Of a DNA stretch of 64,000 bases, positions 41,831-53,957 are shown one piece after another. Below the pieces are notes generated by a model, which worked only from the letters and a program-made list of their open reading frames with translations, was not told the origin of the DNA and made no database searches. Each line of letters opens with the position of its first letter. Position 1 is the stretch's first letter. Origin of the DNA: Amanita rubescens (taxonomy: Eukaryota > Basidiomycota > Agaricomycetes > Agaricales > Amanitaceae). The position numbers and the translations under genes were made by a program. The stretch spans positions 40,345 through 104,344 of the forward strand of contig WION01000191.1 in assembly GCA_015039365.1 (NCBI GenBank), written 5' to 3'.

Positions 41831-44193
41831 TGTTGGACGAGTATCATTATCAGTGTAATTTTTGTTAATTTTTCGAAATCAGGTAGTTGTTATACAGTCT
41901 ATACAAAATACCAGAGCTAAGACCCAGGCACTTCCTCGTGAAAACATTCACCAAGCATAGCAAAGGGAGCATTCAAGAACGATGCGAATGTCTTCTGGAC
42001 TGAATTTATCATGGACTAAGGGCGACGTCAATTTCAACCGACTTTTCTTTTCCTATTTCCTTGTGACTGTACACGGCAGGAAGAGAAAGGACAGGCGGTT
42101 CATAAGCAGAATGGAATGTGCGAGAGGCGTAGGAAGTGCCGGCTGTATGGCGGAATCTGTGGAAAGGCGAGGTCGGTAGCAAAGAAGACACGGGTAGCAA
42201 TATCTGAACGCGAGATACACGTTCACCAGAAGCAATAGTATCGGCCGGAGTGGCATTTCGCGGACCTATACCTCGACAACGGATCTAAGCCGTGTGGGGT
42301 GAGGGGGAAGTAAGGTCTCCAATCATGCAAGGGGATGAGGAGGAGGAGAGGAAGTAGGACGGCAGTGACGATTTTTTCCGTGGGAAGAAGAAGATTGGGA
42401 GGCAGCCGAGGAAGATGAAGCCGTGTTGAGAGACATGTCTGCAGCAGCAGGGACCAAACCAGATGGAGCGGAGTAGGCGGCAGGCAGACATGAACGAGGC
42501 TGGTCATAGCTGGATTACGTTCGACGACATGCCATGGGCATGTGCACGTTGGTATTTTTCAGGTTGGATCGTGACGTACGGATATCGGGTAGGAGATGGC
42601 GCCGATATGGAGTTTATAGACGTTGACGGGCGCAAGAAGGACCTGACTCGGAAGCGGGGTAAGTCAAGGTTTTGATACAGTAAGAGATGAACGCACCTTC
42701 GTACCCCGCTGTCCGTCTCCGTTGTTTGCGTGTAGCGCCGTACAGCCTGTTCGGAACAGCTCGCATACCCCGTCCGTTAGCCTTATCCTCCGCATATTGC
42801 CAGTAGCTCGATTATAAGATTAGTTAGGCCCAAATGGCCTCGACTAGGATCATGTCCCTTTAACAGTTGGCGGCGGCGGACCACCGCCTAATAACAGCCT
42901 TTTCCGTTTTATATCCAGTTCCAAAGATCGTGGGGGCAGCACTATACCACAAGGGCCCCTCGAAGAGTTTATTGTTTCCGGAACAGCATTTGGTAAGCGC
43001 AAATATGTCACGCATTCCCACATCATTGGGGTTATTCAATCTGGCACTCTCCTTGTTACCGAGAACAGCTAGGTAAGGATTCTTACATATCTCTGTTGTC
43101 GAAAACGACTTACACTCACCTCAGACGAGTCGTTGATATGTTCATTGCCTCCGATCAACGAAGCGCGTTACGTGCTCCAAGGGTTGCATATGACTGACCA
43201 TATCAGGCAAAATTCAGTTAAACATATATTTTCATTGCGGTACATAGTGACCCAGCATGATCTAGCGTGACCCACCGGGATCCGGCGTGAATCGGCGTGA
43301 TCGAGAGTGATCCTGCGTGAACTGAAGTGAACATTTTTTCGCATGATTAACCAGAAAGAAAACCCCGCAGGTCATTTCCACCATGCCCAACTCGTGCACG
43401 CTGGTCCACTCCGGCGCTATGCATACCGAGAAATAGTTGTACATGCGCATGCCTTGCAGGCCAGCTTCCGACTCTAGCATAACTTAATCTGTAGACTGTG
43501 CATCAGGCAACGTAACAACACCTGGCCCAAAATCCGCGGCCCGCGACCGCAGCAGGTACAACGTCTAGCGCTGGTAATGATGCTAAAGAGCCGCTGATGA
43601 AGGCCGCTGGGGGTGATGTCGAAGTGACTCAGTGATAGCAGGCCGAAGTTGCCCAGGTAAATCAGAGGACCCTTTGTACTAGTACTAGTACCACCGGCAA
43701 TTGACTCAGAAACAGAGTTATATTAAAAACTAAACATGTACAACGATAAAACGATGCTAGAAAGAAGCTCAGCATTGTACCGTCGCGTGGAGGTGCAGAG
43801 ACGAGGGCGAGAGAAGCCGAATGGCGTTGGACCCTCAACGTCGTGTGGGGTCCATGGGGTGTGGAGACGAGTGTGTGTTAGGAGCGGACTGGCATTGGAT
43901 GTGTTCACCATCTTGTGGGGTCCATGAGGTGTGGAGACGCGGGTGTGAGAACCAGAAAGGTGTTGGACGCGCCCAGCGTCATGCTGGGTTCACAAGGTGC
44001 GAAGACAAGGATGTGAGAAGCGGAACTAGTACGAAAAACTGAATATATGCAACTTACATGAGCATAACTTAGCTCAGTTCAGTGTGTTGCTGCTAACACT
44101 GAACTCTGGACATGCGCAGTGCGAACAGTTGCTAGAGGCGGAGGATTAGGATGTGAGCTGACACATTATGCGCATATAGTAGCACGTACCTCA
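41831..44193. other. Long stretch without a supported gene
   Basis: Scattered ORFs under 100 codons on both strands with no recognised domain. It contains a GTGACC/GATCC/CGTGA-rich patch (43245-43335) and a minisatellite (about 43780-44030). Confidence 0.4.
43780..44030. repeat. ~75-bp minisatellite
   Basis: About three diverged units built around GGGTCCATGRGGTGTGGAGACG (shared pieces near 43850, 43920 and 43990). Confidence 0.55.
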
Positions 44194-44766
44194 TCAGCGA
44201 TGGTCTGAATCTACCTTTGCAGATGTAGATTGGGTTGACATTATGCGCATATAGTAGTCGGCTCGTACCTCGTCAGCGATGATCCGGCGCTCTTGGGCCC
44301 AGTCAGGGCAAGTGGACGTTGAAGATCCCGATTCCCGGTCAGCCACATCAGACCGGAGAAGGGCCAGGGGCAGCAATGCAGCGTGGTCAATTTCATACAA
44401 CAAGTAGAATCTGCGTCCATCTTCCGTTAGAAATGCAGAGGAAAAAGTATAAGTATGGGGGACATACCTGTAGCGCGGTCTTTCCAGATAGAGAGAGATA
44501 ACTACGCCGCTGTGTAACAATTCGTGCAAAGGATAAGATAAACGTTAACGCTTTCGTCGAATTAGTTCAAGATACCTCTGGAACTGGAAATTAATCCCTT
44601 GCTTGTCCCCGAGAAGGAAGGGCGGCCCCCCAAACATTTTCTTGTGGTAAACCCTTACGCCCAGTGCGTTCATCAACGACTTCTTTGACCTCTTGCTATG
44701 TGCGATCTCAGAGCTGGATAGGGAGGGGGACGTGGGTTGCTGCCATGCCAGGTGCGTTTGTAACAA
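44194..44766 (-). CDS. Possible small hypothetical gene
   Basis: Two minus frames, 44766-44545 (FGGPPFLLGDKQG) and 44529-44194 (TFSSAFLTEDGRRFYLLYEI, then DWAQERRIIADEV), have codon use and composition that look real. GT/AG joins are possible but not unique. A ~48-bp duplicate (ACATTATGCGCATATAGTAG) lies near its 3' end at 44163 and 44238. No known domain. It may be an exon pair of an orphan gene or relic coding sequence. Confidence 0.3.
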
Positions 44767-45143
44767 TTCAATTCGAACGCCCTTTCACCCTAGTAGCGAA
44801 CTGGATTCGAGATAATCTCAAACGAACGGGGAACATGATGGGGTTGGTTTTGCTAAAAGCTGCGTTCACCAGCGACTATGTCTTTGCCACTAAATGTTGA
44901 GAAGGTAAAGCGAGGAATGTAGTATTCTGGATAGGAAATGTGTTCAACAAATTGGCAGCGGTCGTTGTTTCTTCCACACGTGCTTCCACCGACGCCCGTT
45001 AACAGCGTTTGATCCATGAAACATGAAGTAGTGGATTCGGCAACTGGGAGGTGTGAGAACAAGGAACCCCTAATTATAGTCCAGCAGAGACGGCCGGGGA
45101 GATGAGGGCCGGGGAGCACATTTCTTGCACCTAAAAGGAACAT

Positions 45144-45536
45144 TCATTTTTGTATCCATGGCGAATTTTTTGTGTCTGCGCTTTTGGATATTCGACGACC
45201 CCGTTTATCTTGCCAGCGGATCTTCATACGCTATCTTTACCACCCTTTTTTTCGCTGATATATCCCGTTCGTCATCGCCACCTAAGTGATCCGTTCCTAC
45301 CATCAAGCGGATCACATAATCCCCTAATGTATCAGCGATAAGAAACATTTATTCCCAAGAGGCAATTCTGAATGAAATATGGATTAGATTGTGTCGTCGA
45401 CAAGCAGGGAATCGGGGTCACTAAATTGTTGATCATGTAGACTCGGGGACGGAACACATATCCCCGCATTTATTTAAGCTGATATAGACATTTTGAAGAG
45501 TAAAGAAACAAGTTTGTAACGGAAACAGCCAAAAAA
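45144..45536. other. Stretch without a gene
   Basis: No ORF, repeat or RNA gene supported. It is the presumed 3' flank of the 45537-47613 gene. Confidence 0.5.
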
Positions 45537-47613
45537 TCAGTCTTCAAGATACATGGGTACGGTTGCTGCGCGGCCAAAAAAACGGAAGAAGGACTGGGTG
45601 TAGAAATGTGCTACGGCTTCCTCGTAGACCATCCCTTCAACCACTGGAGCATCTTCTGTCAGCACCTCCAAGCGGCCAATCGGATGAACCTCATAACCAT
45701 CCCATTCTTTCATGACCGCCCGCAACGCATTGAGATACGGTATTCGATCTCGAATTGTTGGTGACGCCAAACCGCGCCGGGCATGTTGACGGTCGACGAA
45801 TGCGAGATGACGAGGATCGGCCGGGCCAAATGGAAAGCAAGCCATGATTAACCGTTGGCGAGACAGAGGAGATAGCAACTGCATATTGTAGGCAGTATTC
45901 TCCAGTCCCCGAGCGGCTAGTGCCTTCTTGTCCAACATGACCAAATCAAATCTGAAAGACATTTCTGCAAGTTCCCATAACACCCCCTGCGCGTCACGTA
46001 TCGAATATTCGCCGACTTCCACCTCGTGAATCTTGGACAATCCCACTCCCAAATCCAAAGCATCTTGAGACAAGAGATCGGTTATGGAGGCGCGCACAGA
46101 CCCTCTCTTCGTTTTGTCATTGGGTTCACGTCCTGCGAGGAGGATGCGCCACTGTTCGTTGGATAACAGGGATACGCTACCCAGGTCGGAGCTCATGCGA
46201 TTGACAACGACAGGTTGCAAAATTTCCCAAACGGTCAGAAACTTGTTGCGTCGACGAGCATTATCACCGGAACAGAAAATGCCCGGTTCGGGGAATGCAT
46301 ATTTCCCGTCATTGGAGCTTAACTTTTCAAGAGAGTAAAGACATTGACGCCTTTGGTCTACCGCGCGCAATGCGGCTCTCCATGAATCTAGGCAAGGAGG
46401 CATGTAGAGGCTATTTACGAGGTCGAATTTGTCTCGCCCACCAGTATTCCCACCCGACGGTTTCTTATCTGATTGTAGAAGTCAGTTTACGTACATCATG
46501 ATTAAAAATCCAACATACATGGTTGAAAGGAAGTAGTGTGGTTGCGAGTAGAGCCCTCTCGCGATCGACCAGCCTGGGAAATCATCTGAGAGAAATTATG
46601 AGGGGATATGCCTCTTGGTAGTACTCCACAGAACGGGTCCGCGTAACCCATGAACTTGAGCGAGTAATTACAGATAGTCATATACCGATTGTCGTTGGAA
46701 TCGCCCTGGTAGATGCGAGGAGCATATGTGGGATGATCTTCGACCACCAACATATCTTGAGGCTTGACAATTGTACCGATAGAGAGGATGTTTTCCTTAT
46801 CAAATGTACGTACTTCGCGTACGACCCAGTATGGTATCCCCGCCGAGAAGAGTCGTTGAGCACTATTAGCCGTATGAACAAAACAACCAACGACGTCCGC
46901 AATCTGGGTTTCAGGAGGAGCCCGGCCTTCCATGGATGGAAGATATTTATCCACGTACTCCATCAGAGCATATAACTCCAACCATAATCGCTGCGCCAGT
47001 CGTAGACAGATCACTGCCCCTCGGTAGCCCACCGGAACCGCACGCAACCTAGATAAGGCACGCTCCAGATTTGTTGATAATGCTACAACCTCTGGATGTG
47101 AATCCAGCGTTTTGTTATTCGCACGGCGGCGAGCCAACTCCTCCAATAGCCAATTATTGCTCTTGCGTAATGCCTCAAGCAATGATCCGGACCATTTGCC
47201 TAACCCAATAATATCATTCTGAATTCGTTCAAAGTCATGTATCTGAGGATTTTCCCAGATGACAGAATGTGGATTGCCCTGCTTCTTTTTGGGTATGCAG
47301 CACAAATGCGGAAACCTACGTGAAAATGGCTGCGGCCATTGCGTATGGTCGTCTGGTCCAAAGCGGCCATCGAAGCGTACGTAAACGTTGCATCGGGTAC
47401 CAGGAGGCAACGCTATGTAATCGCAGTTAGGTGACAAGATGAACCATCCAGGTCGCTCAGGGTGAAGAACAGCAACACGACCGTCGAATGCCCCTAATGG
47501 TTCTAAAAAACATTTAGCAGAGAATACATGAACGTCGATTCGAAAGGCATACTGTTGGTATTGCGATTACGAAGAAGGTCCTGCTCGATGTTTGACGCGC
47601 TTGTTCGATCCAT
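45537..47613 (-). CDS. Intact orphan multi-exon gene, 658 aa
   Basis: Three exons: 47613-47553, 47502-46519 and 46468-45537. Both introns are 50 nt (GTATGC..TAG, GTATGT..CAG) and the joins keep frame exactly (total 1977 nt). The protein begins MDRTSASNIEQDLLRNRN and contains ERPGWFILSPNCDYIALP, a long helical middle, VVGCFVHTANSAQRLFSAGI and a C-terminal PMYLED. I recall similar large hypothetical protein families in agaricomycetes, often near transposons, but know no function. No signal peptide or membrane segment. Open, well-spliced structure argues for a working gene. A repeat patch lies just upstream (47690-47850). Confidence 0.7.
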
Positions 47614-47689
47614 ACCTACAAATTCAATACTCAGATGCATGTAAAATGAACGAGGATCATGATACCTTTTTATCACGGGTCAGACAGTC

Positions 47690-47850
47690 CTCCCTGAATT
47701 TAATGTCCGTTTGCTTCGTGAATGCGAGGGTGACACGAGGTCTAACACTCCGGAGTAACCAAATGTCTAGCCCCGAAAGTCGGTTTAAGCAAATTTGGGC
47801 GGGCAACTCGAGGTCTAACCCACGGGAGTGACAATTGTCTAGCTCAATAC
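47690..47850. repeat. Two copies of the dispersed GAGGTCTAAC motif
   Basis: GACACGAGGTCTAACACTCC.. near 47730 and CAACTCGAGGTCTAACCCAC.. near 47805, each followed by GGAGT..ATGTCTAG or GGAGTGACAATTGTCTAG. Related to the arrays at 52390-53810. Confidence 0.65.
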
Positions 47851-48212
47851 TGAGAGGTTCCAATAACAGCAGCAGGATCTAGAGTTGGGAGAGCGAGAGC
47901 GAGAGAGACGAGCCCTGAAGCCCAATTTGAAATAATGAACTTCGCGTAATGCTCCAGCTGAACCAAATATATGCAAAGCATGCAATGACATGTGATTCCG
48001 TTGCTGAGACGTTCTTTTACAACATATCTACCGCCTATCTTTGTGAGAATGAAAGTTCTAGGGAATCTACTATATAATGATTTTGTTCAACTGTTTGTGT
48101 CAGTCGCAATTACGTTCTCTCAGACATAATCCATAGTATGTACTAGCTTTATCTAATGGAAATGTGAGCAGCACGTTTGGCGAAACAAAATATTGATGGC
48201 TGGTACCTTCAT

Positions 48213-49992
48213 CTATCCTTGACGTTGCTGGACTAAGGTACGACATAGCTCCAACCCTCTATTCCAGATGAGCATGCGTTCCGGCATGCTTCGAAAGTGG
48301 TTTGTGCCAAACTCATGCGCAATGGTTGCGTCAAGCCATTCTTTCTCTTCCGCGGAAAGAGAGCAACCTGGAGGCTCGCAGGTTACCTCGTGAAGCTCGC
48401 CGGGGCGATTATCAATTTGAAAAGGCCCCTGATCTTGACCGCCTTGTGCCAAATCACGGGCAACTTCATCTTCGAGATCCTCCCATGCCACCCCGTAGTT
48501 CGGCAAATCGTCTACAACCTCTTCTTGTTGTTCAATCCATTCGCGGACGCCCGGCGTTTCACGCTCCACCATACCCACCAAGAACATCTCAATCGGCGAC
48601 TGGTTCCTCTCCCCTCTCAATTGCATCTTGTGATGATTCCAACCCTTGACCCATTCCTGAAGTTCGCTGTTCAATTCTTCCAAGAAAAGATGAAGAAGAA
48701 GCCACGTATGGTCACCGTCTTCAGCGTTCATGCCGTGGTGAGTTTCCAGGTCCTGAAAGAACTTTTTCCATTTTTGAGAAAGATCGTTCACTAGATCCAC
48801 CCATAGTCGTTCGGATCTTGTATTATGGACGGAGCTGGGAGATATTTATCGTCAGATTAGGCACATACACGTCAATGTCACTTACCGGCCCCAAAGATAC
48901 GAGCCTCTCCCGTTCCCTCTTAGTTCCAACATGCGGTCTGCCACCCTTACGTTCTCAGTACCGTGGTCACCCCGAACCCGACTCGGCAAACCATGTAATC
49001 TCACAGCTCGTTCAAATACTTCTAACACGGTATCTGCCCGATTATTGTCGTTGAACTGTGCAGCTGTAATAAGGCGCGTCTTCCCATCCACGAAAGCGTG
49101 GCATACGATTCCCCATCGAATCAACTCTGTGATCATCTAAGTAATTGAAATGAAGCATGCGCTTGTCTTTTACTTACTGTGGTTCCCGTCGTGATGCCAA
49201 AGACTATTAGGAGCTGGCACATAATAAGTTCGTCTCTCTATCTGTCGTCTTGCGAAGTGTGCAGGTGCGCCATGTACACGAACGTACGACTCCCTTAGCC
49301 GCTCCCTGGGAATACGGCAGCCTCTTGCTTTTAGCAACCCGTCCAACTTTTGTCTCCCAGAGTTCGGAAAGGTTTGCAACACATCCCTGACCAACTCATC
49401 CAGCGCATTAGGGTCGTCAGCAATAGCTGAGTATTCAGGGGTGGACGACGAGGCCCATGCACGAGACACTGTTCCATCAGGGTTCTGAACGGTCTGAAAC
49501 ACAGGTGGAGCTTCATTCCTGAGACCATATTCGACCGCTCGCCTTCTGATTGTCCGCGGGCTACACTTCATCACCTGCCCCAATTGATATGGACCCCGAA
49601 CTTTCAATGCATTCTCCAAGAAATTCCTGTCGATTTCGACGCGTGGCCGTCCTACCCTGCCTTTCACTCTACATGTAACTTGCAAACCAGGGGCAGGGGG
49701 GTCCATTGCCTCGTTCTCTGCAGTGCGAAGGCACTCTATCATAGTGTTCACAGACTCTTGTAACGATATGAAATCCTGTACTGGCACCTGATTCTGGTAC
49801 TAGAACGTGTCAGAGCCCTGACATGTAACGGTTGTTTTGGCTACAGACCTGTCCGGCGACATTGAAGAACTCCAGCACCTCGTTGCGTAGCTGTCGATAT
49901 CGCATCGCGTCGCCGACGTGTATCTGTAGAGAAACTCGTACCCTTTCAGCCAAGCGTAAGTACGCCTGCCGCAGGTTTTCTATCTGGTCCAT
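48213..49992 (-). CDS. DDE integrase-core gene, intact, 538 aa
   Basis: Four exons: 49992-49849, 49787-49178, 49126-48886 and 48834-48213 (total 1617 nt, exact frame). Introns are 51-61 nt with GT..AG. The N-terminal half is helical and includes a helix-turn-helix-like segment ([21 protein letters not shown]). The rve-type integrase core follows: WHHDGNHKLIRWGI (first D), [11 protein letters not shown] (second D) and [12 protein letters not shown] (E). A helical C-terminal domain ends in [11 protein letters not shown]. The catalytic residues are kept. It resembles stand-alone integrase-like genes known across fungi and animals, which may be transposases or domesticated copies. I saw no LTR, RT or clear termini around it. 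Confidence 0.8.
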
Positions 49993-50639
49993 GGGCGTTG
50001 CAATCGGGAATAGGAATGGGAAATGCCGCTTGTGACATGTGCTGCGGATGCAAAACCTTGGAGGCGAAATTTTTCAGCCGGTCCTTCCAATTGTTTCCAC
50101 CACTTCCTCTCACCCAACCACCCGCCAACTCCCCTTCTTCTACCACCGTTCTATGACCACCGTAACGCGGGCGGGACGCTGTCGTAGACCCCCGCTCAAT
50201 AGAGACGAAGCCATGGTGCCGATCATGCAAAGACGAGGAGAGCGTCAGGCGACAAACACTCGCCCTCCATCCTCCGCAGATTCAACCCTCGACACTGGTA
50301 GGTAACTCATTGAGCGTCAGGCGATGAACGCTCATCCTCCTTCCTCCGTAGATTCCACCCTCGACACTGGTAGGTAACAGATCTACCCGCTCTTGTCCGC
50401 AGCATAATCCTACGGTTAGGCAACACGGGGAACGTCCAGTCAGCGACGTCAACGATGGCGCCAGACGAAGCCAGTAGGTGACTGAAACACATATGCCACT
50501 GCTTCTTAGTGTTGTTCTAGATTCAGCTGCGGACGCTATTGCTGGAGAACCAGAAGCAGGTTGAGATACGTTGATTCTTTTTGTGGGCAGAGAAACTTAC
50601 CATCTCTGTTGTTAGACGTAATTGACCTCACTAGCACCA
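49993..50639. other. Intergenic region between divergent genes
   Basis: Separates the minus integrase gene from the plus 446-aa gene, so likely holds both promoters. It contains a 72-bp tandem duplication (about 50241-50385) whose units end in CTCGACACTGGTAGGTAAC, including an intron-donor-like GTAGGT. Confidence 0.55.
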
Positions 50640-52129
50640 ATGAACAAGACGGTGTCGACGGAGGTGCGTGATCTTGCAGTCCTCAACACCAACGCTGATC
50701 GGTTGCCCGTAGATGTTGCATCTGTGGATGCGTTCAGGACCTTTGCAAGTAGGACCTTCACACTTTTGTTTACTCATGACCTCAATCCATAACGTTAACG
50801 TCAGATTTGGGACCTGAGTTTGAGATGTATGCACGCTCGTCGCTTAGCTCGCCGATTACCGTGCCGGAGCAGACCGACGTGCATTTCCAGGACCTAATTG
50901 CTGCTGCCAATGCGCAGGGTATCGTCTATACCTCGCGTAAAGGTAAAGAAAAAGAAGTACGAGCGATGCCCGCGGTTTCTGCAAATGGGGGAAGTACTGT
51001 CTTTACCTCCCATAAAGAAACAAACGGGGAACCTCCGTCATCTTCTGGGCATCCCGTATTCGAGGACGCAAATGATAACAAGCTGTCGGTCTTGATGGTC
51101 AGCACTCAATGCCCCAGGGGGATGAATAGCCATACCATGTTCACTGTTATGACCCGTGATACTGGAATCCCGGGGAATCCTGCAAATGTGGTTGATCTGT
51201 ATGATGCCCTCCGCAGCTCTCAACAACTGGAGTTCCGGGCTGTGAACTTGGACATCGACGGCATGGACGAATCAGAAATTCAGCTTGGCACCGCTGGCGT
51301 CCCTGTATTCATGGATGACCTCGACAATTTTGGTCGTTCGTGGACAGGTTTTCGAGCCCTGGGTTTCCTCAAAGACTTGGAAATGAATTTCTTGATTAAG
51401 CCAGTACGCGACAGCGAGGGCAAGTCCTCAATAATGGATCTTTACAACCAGGATCCCACTCTTGACTTGTACATTCTCTATGTTTGGGAAGGGGTGAGTC
51501 TAGGAACCGATGATGAGGATGCGTCTTCTAATGTCTATTAGAAACCTAACATACCTTCAAGGCCGATAAATTCTTCTACACCCCAGGCCATCGCGACGGT
51601 GTCAACTACATCCACAATTGTCGGGTCTCTCGTCCAGCAGTACTACGATAACTTCCAGAAGCTAGTCCTGAGGAAAAACGGAGAGAACGAAAGCGCATTT
51701 GCCCTGTTCATGTTTGTCCGAATTGTAACAGAGGTGTGCACGGCATTGGGGATCCCGTGCGGACGCCGCGTGGCCATTTTTACGAAATTCCAAGCCGGCA
51801 ATGAACAAATTTGTATCGCGGACATTGTTGAGGCGTTCAAAGATGGGACAACGCCATACAGGAGTCCCAATACATTCAAAAACTACCGTGGATTGAAGCT
51901 TAATGCAGCGGCTCTGTTGGAATATATGGAAAGGGAAAGAATGGTTACATCCCCTCGGGATATCCGATATATAAACCGAGCGAAGGAATTGTTGTTAACG
52001 CCACTCGACGAAGCTGTCCGCCTGACAGCTTCTTGGTACGGAAAAATAAAGAATTTCGAATATGAAGTTAAGGAGATGGCGCGTTTATGTAACATGGGGT
52101 CCCAGCTGACGCTGGAAGAGGACGATTGA
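50640..52129 (+). CDS. Intact orphan gene, 446 aa
   Basis: Three exons: 50640-50748, 50805-51493 and 51587-52129 (1341 nt, exact frame). Introns are 50749-50804 (GTAGGA..CAG) and 51494-51586 (GTGAGT..CAG). It starts MNKTVSTEVRDLAVLNTNAD, includes NKLSVLMVSTQCPRGMNSHT, and ends GSQLTLEEDD. No motif or domain is recognised, and no signal peptide or membrane segment is seen. The last ~110 bp of exon 3 and the 3' flank are duplicated right after the gene (52191-52310). Probably a lineage-specific gene. Confidence 0.65.
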
Positions 52130-52190
52130 TTGTGTACTTCGTCAGAATGTAAAGTCGCTGCTTACTTCTTGACGCCAATGTATACATTAA

Positions 52191-52316
52191 GAATTTCGAT
52201 CATGAAGTCAAGCGGATGGCGCGTTCATGTAAAATGGGCCCCAGTTGATGCTGGAAGAGGACGATGTCGTCAGCAATTGAGAAAAAGAACGTAAAGTCGC
52301 TGCTTACTTGACGCTG
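52191..52316 (+). pseudogene. Partial duplicate of the 3' end of the preceding gene
   Basis: GAATTTCGATCATGAAGTCA.. repeats 52051 onward with ~140 bp offset, including TGGAAGAGGACGAT and the downstream GTAAAGTCGCTGCTTACTT. The stop codon region has diverged. Confidence 0.75.
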
Positions 52317-52389
52317 CTACCTCAGGAGCGATGTTTGCGACAAGCGACAGTTCCAAGTAGAATAACGTTGGCGTGAATGTCAGAGGATC

Positions 52390-53810
52390 TGGACAAAAGG
52401 GGCGACACGAGGTCTAACCCATTGGAGAGACAATTGTCTATCTCCTTGCATTCCAGGTCTCCTTTGCGAGTTGGACGACATCACAAGGGTTGCTCAACAG
52501 AGCTGGTGAGTCATGGTGTCAGGGTCGCCACCGTAGACCCCCAGATGCTTCGCTTGTCCTGTAACGTGACGACGCGAGCAAGGGTAACGAGAATAGCCTA
52601 ACATTCATAGCATCAGTGTTGAACAGTGATATCAAGAGGCATATTGGCTCACCATTGGTGAGGTGGTGATTTTGATGAAGGGCAGCTCGTGGATGAAAGG
52701 GCGACACGAGGTCTAACCTTCTGGAGAGACAAAGGTCTATCTCCTTGCGCTCCGAGCTCGCGTAACGAGAAAAGCCTAACATTTATAGTGTTAAACGGCG
52801 ACGGCGTGATGGCAAGAAGAGGTGTGTGGCTCACGATATAGAAAGAGCGTCAGTGACTGGATGAAAGGGGACACGAGCTCTAACCCTCTGGAGAGACAAT
52901 GGTCTATCTCCTTGCGTTCCGGGTGACGACGCGAGCTCGCGTTAACGAAAGCCTAGTAACAGTCGTAGTGTTGAACGGCGTGACGGCGTGAAAAGGCGAC
53001 ACGAGGTCTAACCATCTGGAGAGACACTGGTCTATCTCCTTGCGTTCCGGGTTACGACGCGAGCTCCCGTTAACGAGAAAGCCTAAACAGTCTTAGTGTC
53101 GGACGGTGTGATGGCAAGAACAGGCGTATGGCTCACCATATATAAAGAGCGTGATGGCGGGTAAGGAGCGACGGAATGTGAGCGACGGAATGTCTAGCTC
53201 ATGTTTCATGACGAGGTTCAACTTCCCAACTTGGAAACAACCCCAATTGGGCTGTTGTTTCACGACGAAGTTTAACTTCCCAATTGGGAAACAATCCTAA
53301 TTTGGCCCAAGTCTCACGTATTCCTACCTCTTTACTTCTCGCTTTCTCTGTTGCTCTACTTCCTCATTGACACGTTTCCCCAAAAGGTGAGTTTTCTGGA
53401 GAAAAAAAGGCCGCGAAAGTCAGCCAACGGATGTTTGACACAGATACCAAAGAAACGGCGTGGAACTTTCTGAGTTGGACACTTGTCGCTCATGTAGGTT
53501 AGACCTCGAGTCGCCTGCTCATTTGCCGTTTCACTGCTACAATCGCGTTTAAAGGCTACCCTCACCATCTTTCAAACGACCCTACTGCCCCATTGACAGT
53601 GCGAAAGAGTGCGTTCTACCGACATGCGGGCGTCGGCTTTGTATTTTTTGAGTCAGACAGTTGTCGCTCACGTAGGTTAGACCTCGAGTCGCCTGCTCCA
53701 TGTGCAAGTGTCAAGGGAGGGGCGTACTAGTGCGGATTTTTTGAGTTAGACAGTTGTCGCTCACGTAGGTTAGACCTCGAGTCGCCTGCTCATGTGCAAG
53801 TGTCAAGGCT
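52390..53810. repeat. Array of GAGGTCTAACC repeats, forward then inverted
   Basis: Forward units (GCGACACGAGGTCTAACC.. followed by GGAGAGACAA..GTCTATCTCC) lie near 52398, 52708, 52869 and 52996. Inverted units (GTAGGTTAGACCTCGAGTCG) lie near 53495, 53666 and 53755. Each forward unit is followed by diverged filler including CTTGCGTTCCGGG. It spans the gap between two genes and is non-coding. Confidence 0.75.
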
Positions 53811-53957
53811 GCATAGCTGTCGCCCTTGGGATTGACATCACTTCTCTCGGACACTGACGATCTGTAAACATGGGAGGAGGCAGCCTGTATTGCGCAACGA
53901 CCGCATGCTCAACCATTAACTAATCTATATACGTACGTGTGTGTTTTTATCGCGTGC

